Part shown: piece by piece, positions 1-8,534 of the stretch
Position numbering within the stretch: position 1 is the first letter of the stretch
Layout: the number at the start of each line of letters is the position of its first letter
NCBI RefSeq assembly: GCF_047553045.1
Contig: NZ_CP180208.1
Coordinates: 1-64,000, forward strand
DNA from: Sphingomonas_L flavalba_A
GTDB taxonomy: Bacteria > Pseudomonadota > Alphaproteobacteria > Sphingomonadales > Sphingomonadaceae
Direction of reading: 5' to 3'
Length of the DNA: 64,000 nucleotides
The notes under the pieces: generated by a model
Seen by the model: only the letters and a program-made list of their open reading frames with translations
Told to the model about the DNA's origin: nothing
The model's database searches: none
Made by a program: the position numbers and the translations under genes

Positions 1-331
1 CGGCGAAGAAGCGAGCCAGGTCGGCGATCCACGTCGCGAAGTCCTCGACATGGCCGACCATCGGATCGGCCGACAGCCGACCGGACCCGCCCTGACCGCG
101 CCAGTCGAATGATTCTATACCCCATCCGGCGGCGTGCCAGCGCGCGAACGCCTCGAAATATTTCTCCGGAATGTCGCCGCGACCGCCCTGAAACAGGATC
201 GACCCGCGCGGCGGCACGGCGTTTGAATCCCAGCGGAAATGGCGCAGCGGCCAGCCGTCGGCGGCCGCCCACGGCGCCAGCGTCGCTCCTTCCGGAAGGC
301 GTCGGCGGACTGAGTCGGACAGCGGAATCAC
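1..331 (-). CDS. Alpha/beta hydrolase (lysophospholipase-like), N-terminal part
   Basis: Only the first 110 codons lie in the window; the rest runs off the left edge. The likely start is GTG at 331, because an in-frame stop lies just upstream. The N-terminus has the look of PldB/serine aminopeptidase-type alpha/beta hydrolases: a strand followed by FQGGRGD (oxyanion-loop region), then a segment reading ESFDWRGQGGSGR, which matches the D-x-R-G-x-G-x-S block after the first core strand. The catalytic serine would be beyond the edge. The gene is divergent from the pilus cluster. The family call is fairly safe; the substrate is unknown. Confidence 0.7.
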   Translation of the reverse strand, partial: MIPLSDSVRRRLPEGATLAPWAAADGWPLRHFRWDSNAVPPRGSILFQGGRGDIPEKYFEAFARWHAAGWGIESFDWRGQGGSGRLSADPMVGHVEDFATWIADLARFFA

Positions 332-378
332 CGGCGTTGGTTACGGTTTGGCAAGTCGTGGCGTCTAGAGCTTTAAGC

Positions 379-852
379 ATGTGGGGGGAATCACTGTCTC
401 TGGCGCTTCTGGCCATCCTGGCGTTGCTGCTGCTGTGCGCGGCGGCCAACGACCTGCATGATCGGACGATCGCCAACGGCCTGAACATCGCGATTGCGCT
501 GCTCGCGCCGGTCTACTGGTGGGCGTCCGGGCTGGCGCCCTGGCCCGACATGGCGATCCAGCTCGGGCTGGGCGCGGCGGTGTTCGCCATCTTCGCCATC
601 GTCTTCATGCTCGGCGGCATGGGCGGCGGCGACGTCAAGCTGCTCGGCGCGCTGGCGCTGTGGCTGCCGTTGCTGTCCATCGTCCAGATGCTGATCGTCA
701 TGTCCATCGTCGGCGGCGTGCTCACTCTGGGCATGCTGGCGGTCCACAAGCTGCGGCGCGCAAGTACCGAACTTGAAATACCCTACGGCGTCGCAATTGC
801 CGTCGCCGGGCTGTGGGTGATTACCGAACGATATTTTAACCAATTTACTTGA
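379..852 (+). CDS. cpaA: Prepilin peptidase CpaA (TadV-like)
   Basis: A 157-residue, almost wholly hydrophobic protein with about five or six membrane segments. It is a type IV prepilin (A24-family) aspartic peptidase that cleaves the leader of Flp pilins at the inner membrane. Both catalytic aspartates are visible: the first in AANDLHDRTI near residue 25, the second in MGGGDVKLL near residue 83, the usual GxGD motif. The ATG at 379 is chosen because it begins the first hydrophobic helix; the reading frame stays open further upstream but that part is low-complexity and overlaps the divergent gene. It is the first gene of the Tad cluster, 49 bp before cpaB. Confidence 0.88.
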   Translation: MWGESLSLALLAILALLLLCAAANDLHDRTIANGLNIAIALLAPVYWWASGLAPWPDMAIQLGLGAAVFAIFAIVFMLGGMGGGDVKLLGALALWLPLLSIVQMLIVMSIVGGVLTLGMLAVHKLRRASTELEIPYGVAIAVAGLWVITERYFNQFT

Positions 853-901
853 TGAAACGTGCCGGGACCTTTGCGGTCCGCGCGGGAGGCGACTGAACGT
901 C

Positions 902-1912
902 ATGGATGGAAAGAAGATCGCTCTGCTGGTCGGTGCGCTTGTCATCGCGGTGATTACCGCCCTGATGGCACGCAGCCTGATGTCCGGCACCACGGCACCC
1001 ACTGCTCAGGCAGCGGCGGTGCCCGATGATTCGCCGCAGGTTCTGGTGGCGACCAAGGCGTTGCCGATCGGTACGATCGTCGAACAGGACGCATTTCGCT
1101 ATCAGCCCTGGCCGAAGGAGCTGATGCAGTCGGCCTACTTCGTCAAGGGCGAGGAAGGTGGCGATCCGCAGCAACTCGTCGGCCGTGTCGTTCGCTATGC
1201 GGTCACCGCCGGTCAGCCGCTGACTCAGGGCGCGCTGGTTAAGCCCGGCGATCGCGGCTTCCTGGCCGCGGCGCTTGGACCGGGCATGCGCGCGGTGACG
1301 GTGGCGGTGTCCGCGTCCAGCGGTGTCGCGGGCTTCGTGTTCCCTGGCGATCGCATCGATCTGGTGGTGACTCAGGAGGTGCGCGGCGGTGGCGATGGCC
1401 CGCCGCTCAAGACCTCGGAAACGTTCGTGCGCAATCTGCGCGTGCTCGCTACCGATCAGCGCACAGACAGCACCGACGAAGACGGCAAGACCAAGGTGCT
1501 CGCTTTCTCGACGGTTACGCTCGAGGCGACGCCGCGCATCGCGGAGAAGATCGCCGTCGCGCAGACGGTCGGCCAGCTGTCGCTGTCGCTGCGCTCGATC
1601 GCCGACAATGCTGCGGAGCTCGAGCGGGCGATCGCCGCCGGCGAGGTGACGGTGCCGGGCAACGGCGACCCGAAGGCGGAAAAGCAGATGCTGCTGCAGA
1701 TCGCGTCGCGCCCGATCGAGTCCAATGACAGCTTCGTCACCGGCGCGGACGTGTCGCGGTTTCAACGCCGCACCGTACCGGCCAAGGAAAGCTCCGCCGG
1801 CAACGGCGCGGCGAACGGCGGCACCGGTATGATCGGTCCGCGCCCGGAAGGCCCGGTGGTCCGGGTGGCGCGCGGCAACACGATCACCGACGTCGCGGTG
1901 GGGGGTAAATAA
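902..1912 (+). CDS. cpaB: Flp pilus assembly protein CpaB/RcpC
   Basis: 336 residues. An N-terminal membrane anchor (about residues 6-24) is followed by a SAF domain starting near residue 45 (VLVATKALPIGTIV) and the RcpC/CpaB periplasmic domain, with the typical AVTVAVSASSGVAGFVFPGD stretch at about residues 137-156. In Tad systems this periplasmic protein associates with the secretin and helps form or gate the outer-membrane channel. The tail after about residue 290 is glycine/alanine-rich. The TAA stop is one base before the cpaC ATG, so translation is probably coupled. Confidence 0.92.
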   Translation: MDGKKIALLVGALVIAVITALMARSLMSGTTAPTAQAAAVPDDSPQVLVATKALPIGTIVEQDAFRYQPWPKELMQSAYFVKGEEGGDPQQLVGRVVRYAVTAGQPLTQGALVKPGDRGFLAAALGPGMRAVTVAVSASSGVAGFVFPGDRIDLVVTQEVRGGGDGPPLKTSETFVRNLRVLATDQRTDSTDEDGKTKVLAFSTVTLEATPRIAEKIAVAQTVGQLSLSLRSIADNAAELERAIAAGEVTVPGNGDPKAEKQMLLQIASRPIESNDSFVTGADVSRFQRRTVPAKESSAGNGAANGGTGMIGPRPEGPVVRVARGNTITDVAVGGK

Positions 1913-1913
1913 G

Positions 1914-3530
1914 ATGTTCGATCTGAAGACGCAGATGCGCCGCACCGTCGGTCCGGCGATTGCCGCCGCGCTGGCCGCCGCGACGATCGCGGCAAGCGCG
2001 CCGCTGTTCGCCGCGCCGACCACGCAGGCGCCGACCACCACCATGGACCTGTCGAAGGGCCGCGGCCGGCTGGTCAACCTGTCGGCGCCCATGAGCGACC
2101 TGTTCGTCGCCAACGACAAGGTGGCCGACGTCCAGGTCCGCTCGCCACGCCAGCTCTACATCTTCGGCAAGGATGCCGGCGAAACGACGATCTACGCGAC
2201 GGCCAAGAACGGCGCGGTGGTTTTCTCGACCAACGTTCGCGTCGGCACCAACGTCGAGACGGTCGATCAGATGCTGTCGCTGGCCATGCCGGATGCCCGT
2301 ATCGTCGTCACGCCGATGAACGGGCTGGTGCTGCTGACCGGCACCGTCGCCAACCCGGACGACGCGGCCGAGGCGGAACGCCTGGTCACCGCCTTCGTCG
2401 GCGAGGAAACGCAGGTGGTCAGCCGCCTGCGCAACGCGACGCCGCTGCAGGTCAACCTCCAGGTCCGCATCGCCGAGGTCAATCGCGATCTCGTCAAGGA
2501 AATCGGCGTCAATCTGCTCAGCCGCGACACGACCGGCGGGTTCCTGTTCGGCGTCGCCCAGGGGCGCAATTTTGGCTCGATCGGCAATACCGACCTGTCC
2601 GGCTTGCCGCAGCTCGACGCCTCGTCGATCTTCGGCCTGCCCAGCGGTTCGCTGAAGCTGCCGTTCGATCCGACGACCGGCCAGTTCATCACCAAGGCGG
2701 GCACTGCCTATGACATGGCGAAGCTCGGCCTTGGCGCTGGGAAAACCAGCATCGGCCTCGCCGGCCGGCTGTTCGGCCTCGACATCGCCTCGGCGCTGGA
2801 CCTGGCCGAAACCGACGGCCTGGTGACAACGCTCGCCAACCCAAATCTGACGGCGCTGTCGGGTGAAACCGCCAGCTTCCTGGCCGGTGGCGAAATTCCG
2901 ATCCCGATCAGCCAGGGGCTGAATCAGGTCACGATCGATTATAAGCAGTACGGTGTCAGCCTGGCGTTCACGCCAACGGTGCTGGCCGATGGTCGCATCT
3001 CCATGCGCGTCCGGCCGGAAGTGTCGCAGCTGACCAGCGCTGGCGCGGTGGTGCTGAACAGTTTCAGCGTGCCAGCCCTGACCACCCGTCGTGCCGAAAC
3101 GACGGTCGAGCTGGGGTCCGGCCAGAGCTTCATGATCGGCGGGTTGCTTAGTGCCACGCACAACAACAGCGTCGATAAGGCGCCCGGGCTCGGCAACCTG
3201 CCGATCCTCGGTGCGCTGTTCCGTTCCACCCGCTTCCGGCGGCAGGAGACGGAACTGATGATCATCGTCACGCCCTATCTGGTCCGGCCGGTTTCGGCCA
3301 ACCAGCTTGCGCTGCCGACCGACGGATACAAGGCGCCGACGGATGTCGAGCGCGTGCTGCTCGACAAGACATTCGACGGCAAGACCGGCGAGAAGCGGCC
3401 GGTGCCGACCATGGCGCCACCGACGACGTCCACCACCGTGCCGGCGCCGGTGCCCGCGCCGCAGGCGTCGGCCGCAGGCAGGGGCAAGCAGAACAGCCAG
3501 GCGGTGGCGCCCGGTTTCTCGTTCAAGTGA
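1914..3530 (+). CDS. cpaC: Tad secretin CpaC/RcpA
   Basis: 538 residues, the outer-membrane secretin ring through which the Flp pilus exits. The order is signal peptide (residues 1-35, ending around LFAAP), the N-terminal pilus-secretin domain with the characteristic VNLSAPMSDLFVAND region, a BON-like segment (MNGLVLLTGTVANPDDAAEAE), and the type II/III secretin domain from about residue 180 to 465 (AGGEIPIPISQG, VRPEVSQL, ETTVELGSGQSFMIGGLL). The last 60 residues are a Pro/Ala/Thr-rich tail that should be disordered. It directly follows cpaB. Confidence 0.95.
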   Translation: MFDLKTQMRRTVGPAIAAALAAATIAASAPLFAAPTTQAPTTTMDLSKGRGRLVNLSAPMSDLFVANDKVADVQVRSPRQLYIFGKDAGETTIYATAKNGAVVFSTNVRVGTNVETVDQMLSLAMPDARIVVTPMNGLVLLTGTVANPDDAAEAERLVTAFVGEETQVVSRLRNATPLQVNLQVRIAEVNRDLVKEIGVNLLSRDTTGGFLFGVAQGRNFGSIGNTDLSGLPQLDASSIFGLPSGSLKLPFDPTTGQFITKAGTAYDMAKLGLGAGKTSIGLAGRLFGLDIASALDLAETDGLVTTLANPNLTALSGETASFLAGGEIPIPISQGLNQVTIDYKQYGVSLAFTPTVLADGRISMRVRPEVSQLTSAGAVVLNSFSVPALTTRRAETTVELGSGQSFMIGGLLSATHNNSVDKAPGLGNLPILGALFRSTRFRRQETELMIIVTPYLVRPVSANQLALPTDGYKAPTDVERVLLDKTFDGKTGEKRPVPTMAPPTTSTTVPAPVPAPQASAAGRGKQNSQAVAPGFSFK

Positions 3531-3550
3531 TCCGCGGGGAGAACAGCATC

Positions 3551-4195
3551 ATGCGTAGCCTTTCCACATCGACGCTGATCGTGCTCTCGCTCGGTCTTGG
3601 CGCCTGCGGCACCGGCAGCACCGGTTTCAACCAGGGGCTGGAGACCGTGCATCAGCCGGTGGTCAGCCGCACCGACTATGTCATCGACCTCGCCAGCGGC
3701 GGTGCCGGCCTGGCTCCGGGTGAGCGCGAACGGCTGGCTGGTTGGTTCGCTTCGATGCGGATCGGCTACGGCGATCGCATTTCGGTTGACGATCAGGCTG
3801 CCTATGGTGGCGCGAACGCGCGGGATGCGGTCGCCCAGCTTGCCGCCGAACAGGGATTGATGCTGGCCGACACCGCGCCGGTCACCGCGGGGGAAATCCC
3901 GCCGGGCGCCGTCCGTGTCGTTGTCAGCCGCACCCGTGCCGAAGTGCCGACCTGCCCCGACTGGGGCCGTGGTTCGACCGAGATGACTGGCTCAAACATG
4001 TCCAATTACGGTTGCTCGGTCAGCACCAACCTCGCCGCGATGGTCGCCAATCCGGAAGATCTGATCCACGGCCGTGATCCGGCCGGCGCCAATGACGCCA
4101 GCACCTCCGGCCGCGCGATCAAGCAGTATCGCGAACGCAAGCCAAGCGGCGACGGCGATCTGAAGTCCGAAACCACATCGAAAGGCAGCAACTGA
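3551..4195 (+). CDS. cpaD: Pilus assembly lipoprotein CpaD
   Basis: 214 residues from the ATG at 3551, which has GGGGAGAA upstream; a GTG at 3527 overlapping the cpaC stop is a less likely start. A lipoprotein signal peptide ends in LSLGLGAC, so Cys18 or so would be lipidated. The body matches the CpaD family: YVIDLA near the start, a peptidoglycan-associated-like region, VRVVVSRTRAEVPTCPDW, and N-rich GCSVSTNLAAMVANPEDLIHGRD near the C-terminus. It is thought to assist secretin localisation at the outer membrane. Its TGA overlaps the cpaE start as TGATG. Confidence 0.9.
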   Translation: MRSLSTSTLIVLSLGLGACGTGSTGFNQGLETVHQPVVSRTDYVIDLASGGAGLAPGERERLAGWFASMRIGYGDRISVDDQAAYGGANARDAVAQLAAEQGLMLADTAPVTAGEIPPGAVRVVVSRTRAEVPTCPDWGRGSTEMTGSNMSNYGCSVSTNLAAMVANPEDLIHGRDPAGANDASTSGRAIKQYRERKPSGDGDLKSETTSKGSN

Positions 4196-5478
4196 TGAAC
4201 GCGCCCTGGAGTCCTTCGCGCGCGGGGAATTCGCGCGAACCGTTCATCGCCTTCGTCTGCGACGACGCTACCGCCGATCAGCTGCGGCCGATCGCGGTCG
4301 AACTCGGCTGGTCGGCCGACAAGGTCAACAAGGGCGGGCTACGCAACGCGGTGCAGACGCTGTCGGTGTCGGCTAGCCCGAGCGTGCTGTTCGTCGACCT
4401 GTCCGAATCGGGCGATCCGCTGAACGACATCAATGCGCTCGCCGAAGTGTGCGAGCCGGGCACGGTAGTGATTGCCGCCGGCCAGGTGAACGACGTGCGG
4501 CTTTACCGCGATCTCGTCGCCAGCGGCATTCAGGATTACCTGCTGAAACCGTTCAGCCCCGATCAGTTGCGCGACACCTTCGCGCAGGCGCAGGCGGCGT
4601 TCAATGCGCCGCGCAACGCCGAACCAGCGGCGGCTGAGCGTCCGCACCTGGTGGTTGCGGTCGTTGGTGCGCGTGGTGGTGTTGGTGCCTCGACGACGGC
4701 GACTTCGCTGGCCTGGCTGTTCGGCGAGAAGGGTGGTCGCTCGACCGCGCTGCTCGACCTTGACGTCCATTTCGGTACCGGTGCGCTAGCGCTTGACCTT
4801 GAGCCGGGCCGTGGCCTGACCGACGCGATCGAGAATCCAAGCCGTATCGACGGGCTGTTCATCGAACGTGCGATGGTAAAGTCGAACGAGAAGCTGGCGG
4901 TGCTGTCGGCGGAGGCGCCGATCCATCAGCCGATGGCGTCCGACGGCTCTGCGCTGTTCCAGTTGCAGGAAGAGATGAAGGCGGCGTTCGAATGCACCGT
5001 CGTCGATCTTCCGCGCCACATGCTGGTCCAGCATCCGCACTTGATCAGCGACATCAACAGCGTCGTCATCGTCACCGAACTGACGCTGGCGGCCGCGCGC
5101 GACGTCATTCGCCTGCTGGCCTGGTTGCGCGCCAACGCGCCGCAGGCGGTGCCGTTCGTGGTCGCAAACCGGGTGGCGGCGGCCGGTGTCGGCGAACTGG
5201 CGCGCAAGGACTTCGAAACCTCGATCGAGCGCAAGGTCGATTTCGTCGTCCCGTATGATGCCAAGGTCGCGGCCCAGGCGGCTAAGCTTGGTAAGCCGCT
5301 CGCTGAAGCGGGCAAGGGCGCGAAGGTCGGCCAGGCGCTGCAGGCGCTTGCCGCCCGGCTCGTCGCTTCGTTCGAGGATGGCGAGGAGAACGCGGCGCCT
5401 GAAGACGGCCGCAAGCCAAGCCTGCTCGGCAAGCTGGGTGGCCTGAAGGCGATGATGCCGAAGGCGAAGAAGAACTGA
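4195..5478 (+). CDS. cpaE: Pilus assembly ATPase CpaE/TadZ
   Basis: 427 residues. An N-terminal receiver-like domain (about residues 10-130) keeps the fold and the lysine of YLLKPF but lacks a clear phospho-acceptor pocket. A ParA/MinD-type ATPase follows, with the deviant Walker A segment GARGGVGASTTAT near residue 162 and LLDLDVHFG as the next motif. TadZ/CpaE proteins place the Tad machine at the cell pole. The C-terminal 45 residues are a lysine-rich tail. The next gene should be cpaF, but tadB follows after only about 50 bp. Confidence 0.93.
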   Translation: MNAPWSPSRAGNSREPFIAFVCDDATADQLRPIAVELGWSADKVNKGGLRNAVQTLSVSASPSVLFVDLSESGDPLNDINALAEVCEPGTVVIAAGQVNDVRLYRDLVASGIQDYLLKPFSPDQLRDTFAQAQAAFNAPRNAEPAAAERPHLVVAVVGARGGVGASTTATSLAWLFGEKGGRSTALLDLDVHFGTGALALDLEPGRGLTDAIENPSRIDGLFIERAMVKSNEKLAVLSAEAPIHQPMASDGSALFQLQEEMKAAFECTVVDLPRHMLVQHPHLISDINSVVIVTELTLAAARDVIRLLAWLRANAPQAVPFVVANRVAAAGVGELARKDFETSIERKVDFVVPYDAKVAAQAAKLGKPLAEAGKGAKVGQALQALAARLVASFEDGEENAAPEDGRKPSLLGKLGGLKAMMPKAKKN

Positions 5479-5530
5479 ACCGTCGGGCGGCGCCACCGCG
5501 CCGCCGGGCGATAGCTTGGATGAATTGCTG

Positions 5531-6505
5531 ATGGCCCTGCTTCCGCTGCTTCTGGTCCTGTTCGGCATGCTGTGCGTGTGCGCGATGCTGTTCGTCGCCT
5601 TCGCCGGGCCGTCGCTCGACAAGGTCCAGCGGCGGCGGATCGGCATGATCCGCGAACGGCACACCGGCAACGCCGGCGGCGTGGTAGAGGCGCAGATGCG
5701 CCGTATTCTTGCCGCACGAGAGACGCGGATGGACAGCGCGCTGGCCCGGTTCATTCCCAATCCGGAACTGCTGCGCAAACGGTTGGCGATGACCGGCAAG
5801 GACTGGAGCGTCGGCAAATATGCCCTCGCCTCGATCGGCCTGTTCGCGCTGGTTTTCCTGCTGCTCGAGTTGCGCGGTGCGCCGTTGCTGCTGGCGGTCG
5901 GGGTTGCGCTGTTTGTCGGTCTTGGCGTGCCGCATTTCGTCGTTGGCATGATGGTCAAGCGGCGGATCGGCAAATTCACCGCCCGCTTTCCCGATGCGAT
6001 CGAACTGCTGGTCCGCGGCCTGCGCGCCGGCTTGCCGATCTCGGAAACGCTGACCGTGGTGTCGACCGAGGTGCCCGGCCCGGTTGGCGAGGAATTCCGC
6101 AACGTCAGCGACAAGATCAAGATCGGCCGGACGATGGACGCCGCACTGCAGGAAACGGCGGAACGCCTCGGCACGCCGGAATTCCAGTTTTTCGTCATTA
6201 CCCTGGCGATCCAGCGCGAGACCGGCGGCAATCTGGCGGAAACCCTGTCCAACCTTGCCGACGTGCTGCGCAAGCGCGCACAGATGAAGCTGAAGATCCG
6301 GGCGATGTCGTCGGAATCGAAGGCGTCGGCCTATATCGTCGGCGCGCTGCCGTTCATCGTCTTCACGCTCGTCTACATCATGAACCCCAAATATCTTGGC
6401 GGCTTCTTCACCGACGAGCGGTTGATCATCGCTGGCTTGGGCGGGTTGGTATGGATGTCGATCGGCGGCTTCATCATGGCCAAGATGGTCAATTTCGAGA
6501 TTTGA
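5531..6505 (+). CDS. tadB: Tad inner-membrane protein TadB
   Basis: 324 residues from ATG 5531, which has GGATG about 8 bases upstream; a TTG at 5516 would add five residues. It has an N-terminal membrane helix, a cytoplasmic region, then a T2SSF (GspF-like) domain: FPDAIELLVRGLRAGLPISE near residue 155, and a C-terminal half with FFVITLAIQRETGGNLAE. Two or three helices close the protein. With TadC it forms the membrane platform on which the motor ATPase CpaF/TadA normally acts. Confidence 0.92.
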   Translation: MALLPLLLVLFGMLCVCAMLFVAFAGPSLDKVQRRRIGMIRERHTGNAGGVVEAQMRRILAARETRMDSALARFIPNPELLRKRLAMTGKDWSVGKYALASIGLFALVFLLLELRGAPLLLAVGVALFVGLGVPHFVVGMMVKRRIGKFTARFPDAIELLVRGLRAGLPISETLTVVSTEVPGPVGEEFRNVSDKIKIGRTMDAALQETAERLGTPEFQFFVITLAIQRETGGNLAETLSNLADVLRKRAQMKLKIRAMSSESKASAYIVGALPFIVFTLVYIMNPKYLGGFFTDERLIIAGLGGLVWMSIGGFIMAKMVNFEI

Positions 6506-6523
6506 GCGGAGAAGGCGTTCATC

Positions 6524-7528
6524 ATGGGTGAGATTCCTGCCGCTGGCCCGACGCTGCTGGGTGTCGACGTCCTCTGGGTCGCGACGCTGTTGTCGGCGGT
6601 CGCCACTTTCTTTGTGCTGGTCGCGCTCTATGCGGCGACGACGGTTCGCGATCCGATGGCCCGCCGGGTCAAGGCGCTGAACGACCGCCGCGAGCAGCTG
6701 AAGGCGGGCATTACCGCCCCGGCCTCCCGCCGCCGGGCGAAGCTCGGCGCCAAAAGCGCGACGACGCAGCGGATGCGTTCGTTCCTCGCCAGCCTGAAGG
6801 TGCTGCAGGACGAACAGTTGAAGGCAGCGCAGAAGAAGCTGATGCAGGCTGGCATCCGCTCCAAGGATGCGGCGGTCGCCGTCATCTTCGGCCGGCTGGT
6901 CATCCCGTTGCTCGCCGGTGGCTTCATCCTGCTGCTCGTCTACGGCATCGACTATTTCCCGACCTGGTCGCCGATGAAGAAGTTCCTGCTCGTCGCCGGC
7001 GTGCTGATCGGTTCGTACAAGGCGCCGGATATCTGGCTGAAGAACCAGATCGCCAAGCGCAGCACCGCGATCCGCAAGGGCCTGCCCGATGCGCTCGACC
7101 TGCTGGTGATCTGCGCCGAAGCCGGCCTGACCGTCGACGCGGCCTTCGGCCGGGTCGCGCGTGAGCTGGGGCGCGGCTATCCGGAACTGGGCGACGAATT
7201 CATGCTGACCTCGATCGAGCTCGGCTTCCTGACCGAACGCCGTCAGGCGTTCGAGAATCTTGCCAACCGCGTCGATCTGGAAGCGGTTCGCGGCGTCGTC
7301 ACGACGATGATCCAGACCGAGAAATACGGCACGCCGCTCGCCTCGGCGCTGCGCGTGTTGTCCGCCGAATTCCGCAACGAGCGGATGATGCGGGCGGAGG
7401 AGAAGGCCGCGCGGCTGCCGGCGATCATGACCGTGCCGCTGATCTGCTTCATTCTGCCGGTGCTGTTCATCGTCATCCTCGGCCCGGCCGCCTGCTCGAT
7501 CTCCGACTCGTTCCTGAACCAGCAATAG
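6524..7528 (+). CDS. tadC: Tad inner-membrane protein TadC
   Basis: 334 residues, the second GspF-like platform protein. It has an N-terminal helix (about 17-36), a basic cytoplasmic segment, paired helices around residues 125-165, then the T2SSF domain with KGLPDALDLLVICAEAGLTV near residue 186. A final helix ends in CFILPVLFIVILGPA. The start is 18 bp after tadB, with GGAG upstream. It is the last gene of the cluster: no tadD-G or pilin genes follow before the convergent TraB-family genes. Confidence 0.92.
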   Translation: MGEIPAAGPTLLGVDVLWVATLLSAVATFFVLVALYAATTVRDPMARRVKALNDRREQLKAGITAPASRRRAKLGAKSATTQRMRSFLASLKVLQDEQLKAAQKKLMQAGIRSKDAAVAVIFGRLVIPLLAGGFILLLVYGIDYFPTWSPMKKFLLVAGVLIGSYKAPDIWLKNQIAKRSTAIRKGLPDALDLLVICAEAGLTVDAAFGRVARELGRGYPELGDEFMLTSIELGFLTERRQAFENLANRVDLEAVRGVVTTMIQTEKYGTPLASALRVLSAEFRNERMMRAEEKAARLPAIMTVPLICFILPVLFIVILGPAACSISDSFLNQQ

Positions 7529-7599
7529 GGCGCGATACGGTCCCTGACGCGCGGGGGTGATACGGACGAGCTGCCTTTAACGATCCGAGTCGGGATGGG

Positions 7600-8484
7600 C
7601 TATTGCAGCCGCTCGACTTTCAGGCCTTTCGCTTTCAGCATTTCCAGCACCGAGTCCTTGCCGGCGAGGTGGCCGGCGCCAACGGCGACCATCACCGTGC
7701 CGGGTGTGGCGAGGCGCTGTTCGATCCATGCTGTCCACGCGGTATTGCGCTGGCGGATCAGGCGGTCCGCCAGGGTCAGCGACAGCTTCAGTTCCTCATC
7801 GAAGGTGACGGCGATGGTGCGAACATCACCCCGGCCCCAGGCCTTGATCATCCGGGTGACGTCGTCCGCCTCGCCCGAAGCCCCGTCGAGCATGCCGGTC
7901 AGCAGCTGGCGCTGCGCGTCTTCCGGCAGCGTGTCGAAATAGGCGAGTTGCTGCGCCGTCGTCTCCAGCCCCAATATCGGCTTGCCGGAATCGCCGAACA
8001 GCTTGCCGAGCTGCTTGTCGACGCCGTTGGCCGGGCTGGCCCCGGTCGCGGCGCTGCTCGCCCCGCCGATCGCCAGCGCCGCCGCCCAGGTCTTCAGCCG
8101 GTCGAGCTGCGCCGGCTTCAACCCGACTTTGTCGATCGCCGTCTGCAATGCGGCGCGCTTGTCTGCCGGCACCCGGTCCAGGATCGGTGGCAGGCCGGCG
8201 GCCGTCGCCACCGCGCGATAGGCCTCGGCATTGCCTGCGGCGTTGCTGACATCGGCGATCTCCATCACCAGCGTGTCGGAGCGGGCCAGCGCCGCGTCGA
8301 ACTTCGCCGTGCGCCAGCGGTAATTCTTGGGCAGCATGTGGATGGTGCCGAACAGGTAGATCGTCGTGTCCGGATCGGACACGCGCCACAGGGCCGGACG
8401 GGCGTTTTCGGCCTGGCCGGAGCCGGCGCAGGCGGAAATCAGCAGCGCCGCGACCGGCGCGAGTAATCGGAACAGGCGGCTCAT
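7600..8484 (-). CDS. TraB/GumN family lipoprotein (copy 1)
   Basis: 294 residues from ATG 8484; the frame stays open upstream, but this start gives a clean lipoprotein signal ending LLISAC. The mature part carries the TraB/PrgY/GumN family blocks: DTTIYLFGTIHMLP near the N-terminus (the conserved GTxH element) and VAVGAGHLAGKDSVLEML near the end (the GxxH element). The family is distantly related to EreA/ChaN-like hydrolases and some members are proposed metallopeptidases; the role in proteobacteria is unclear. It lies 50 bp downstream of a paralogue on the same strand. Confidence 0.85.
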   Translation of the reverse strand: MSRLFRLLAPVAALLISACAGSGQAENARPALWRVSDPDTTIYLFGTIHMLPKNYRWRTAKFDAALARSDTLVMEIADVSNAAGNAEAYRAVATAAGLPPILDRVPADKRAALQTAIDKVGLKPAQLDRLKTWAAALAIGGASSAATGASPANGVDKQLGKLFGDSGKPILGLETTAQQLAYFDTLPEDAQRQLLTGMLDGASGEADDVTRMIKAWGRGDVRTIAVTFDEELKLSLTLADRLIRQRNTAWTAWIEQRLATPGTVMVAVGAGHLAGKDSVLEMLKAKGLKVERLQ

Positions 8485-8534
8485 CTGCCCGTACGTAGCG
8501 CTACGAAGCTGAACCGCCGGCGACAACGCGCGGT

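Noticed and set aside
5282..7525. 747-codon minus-strand open frame opposite tadB and tadC
   Set aside because: Antisense shadow of two well-recognised genes; no signal, domain or ribosome site of its own.
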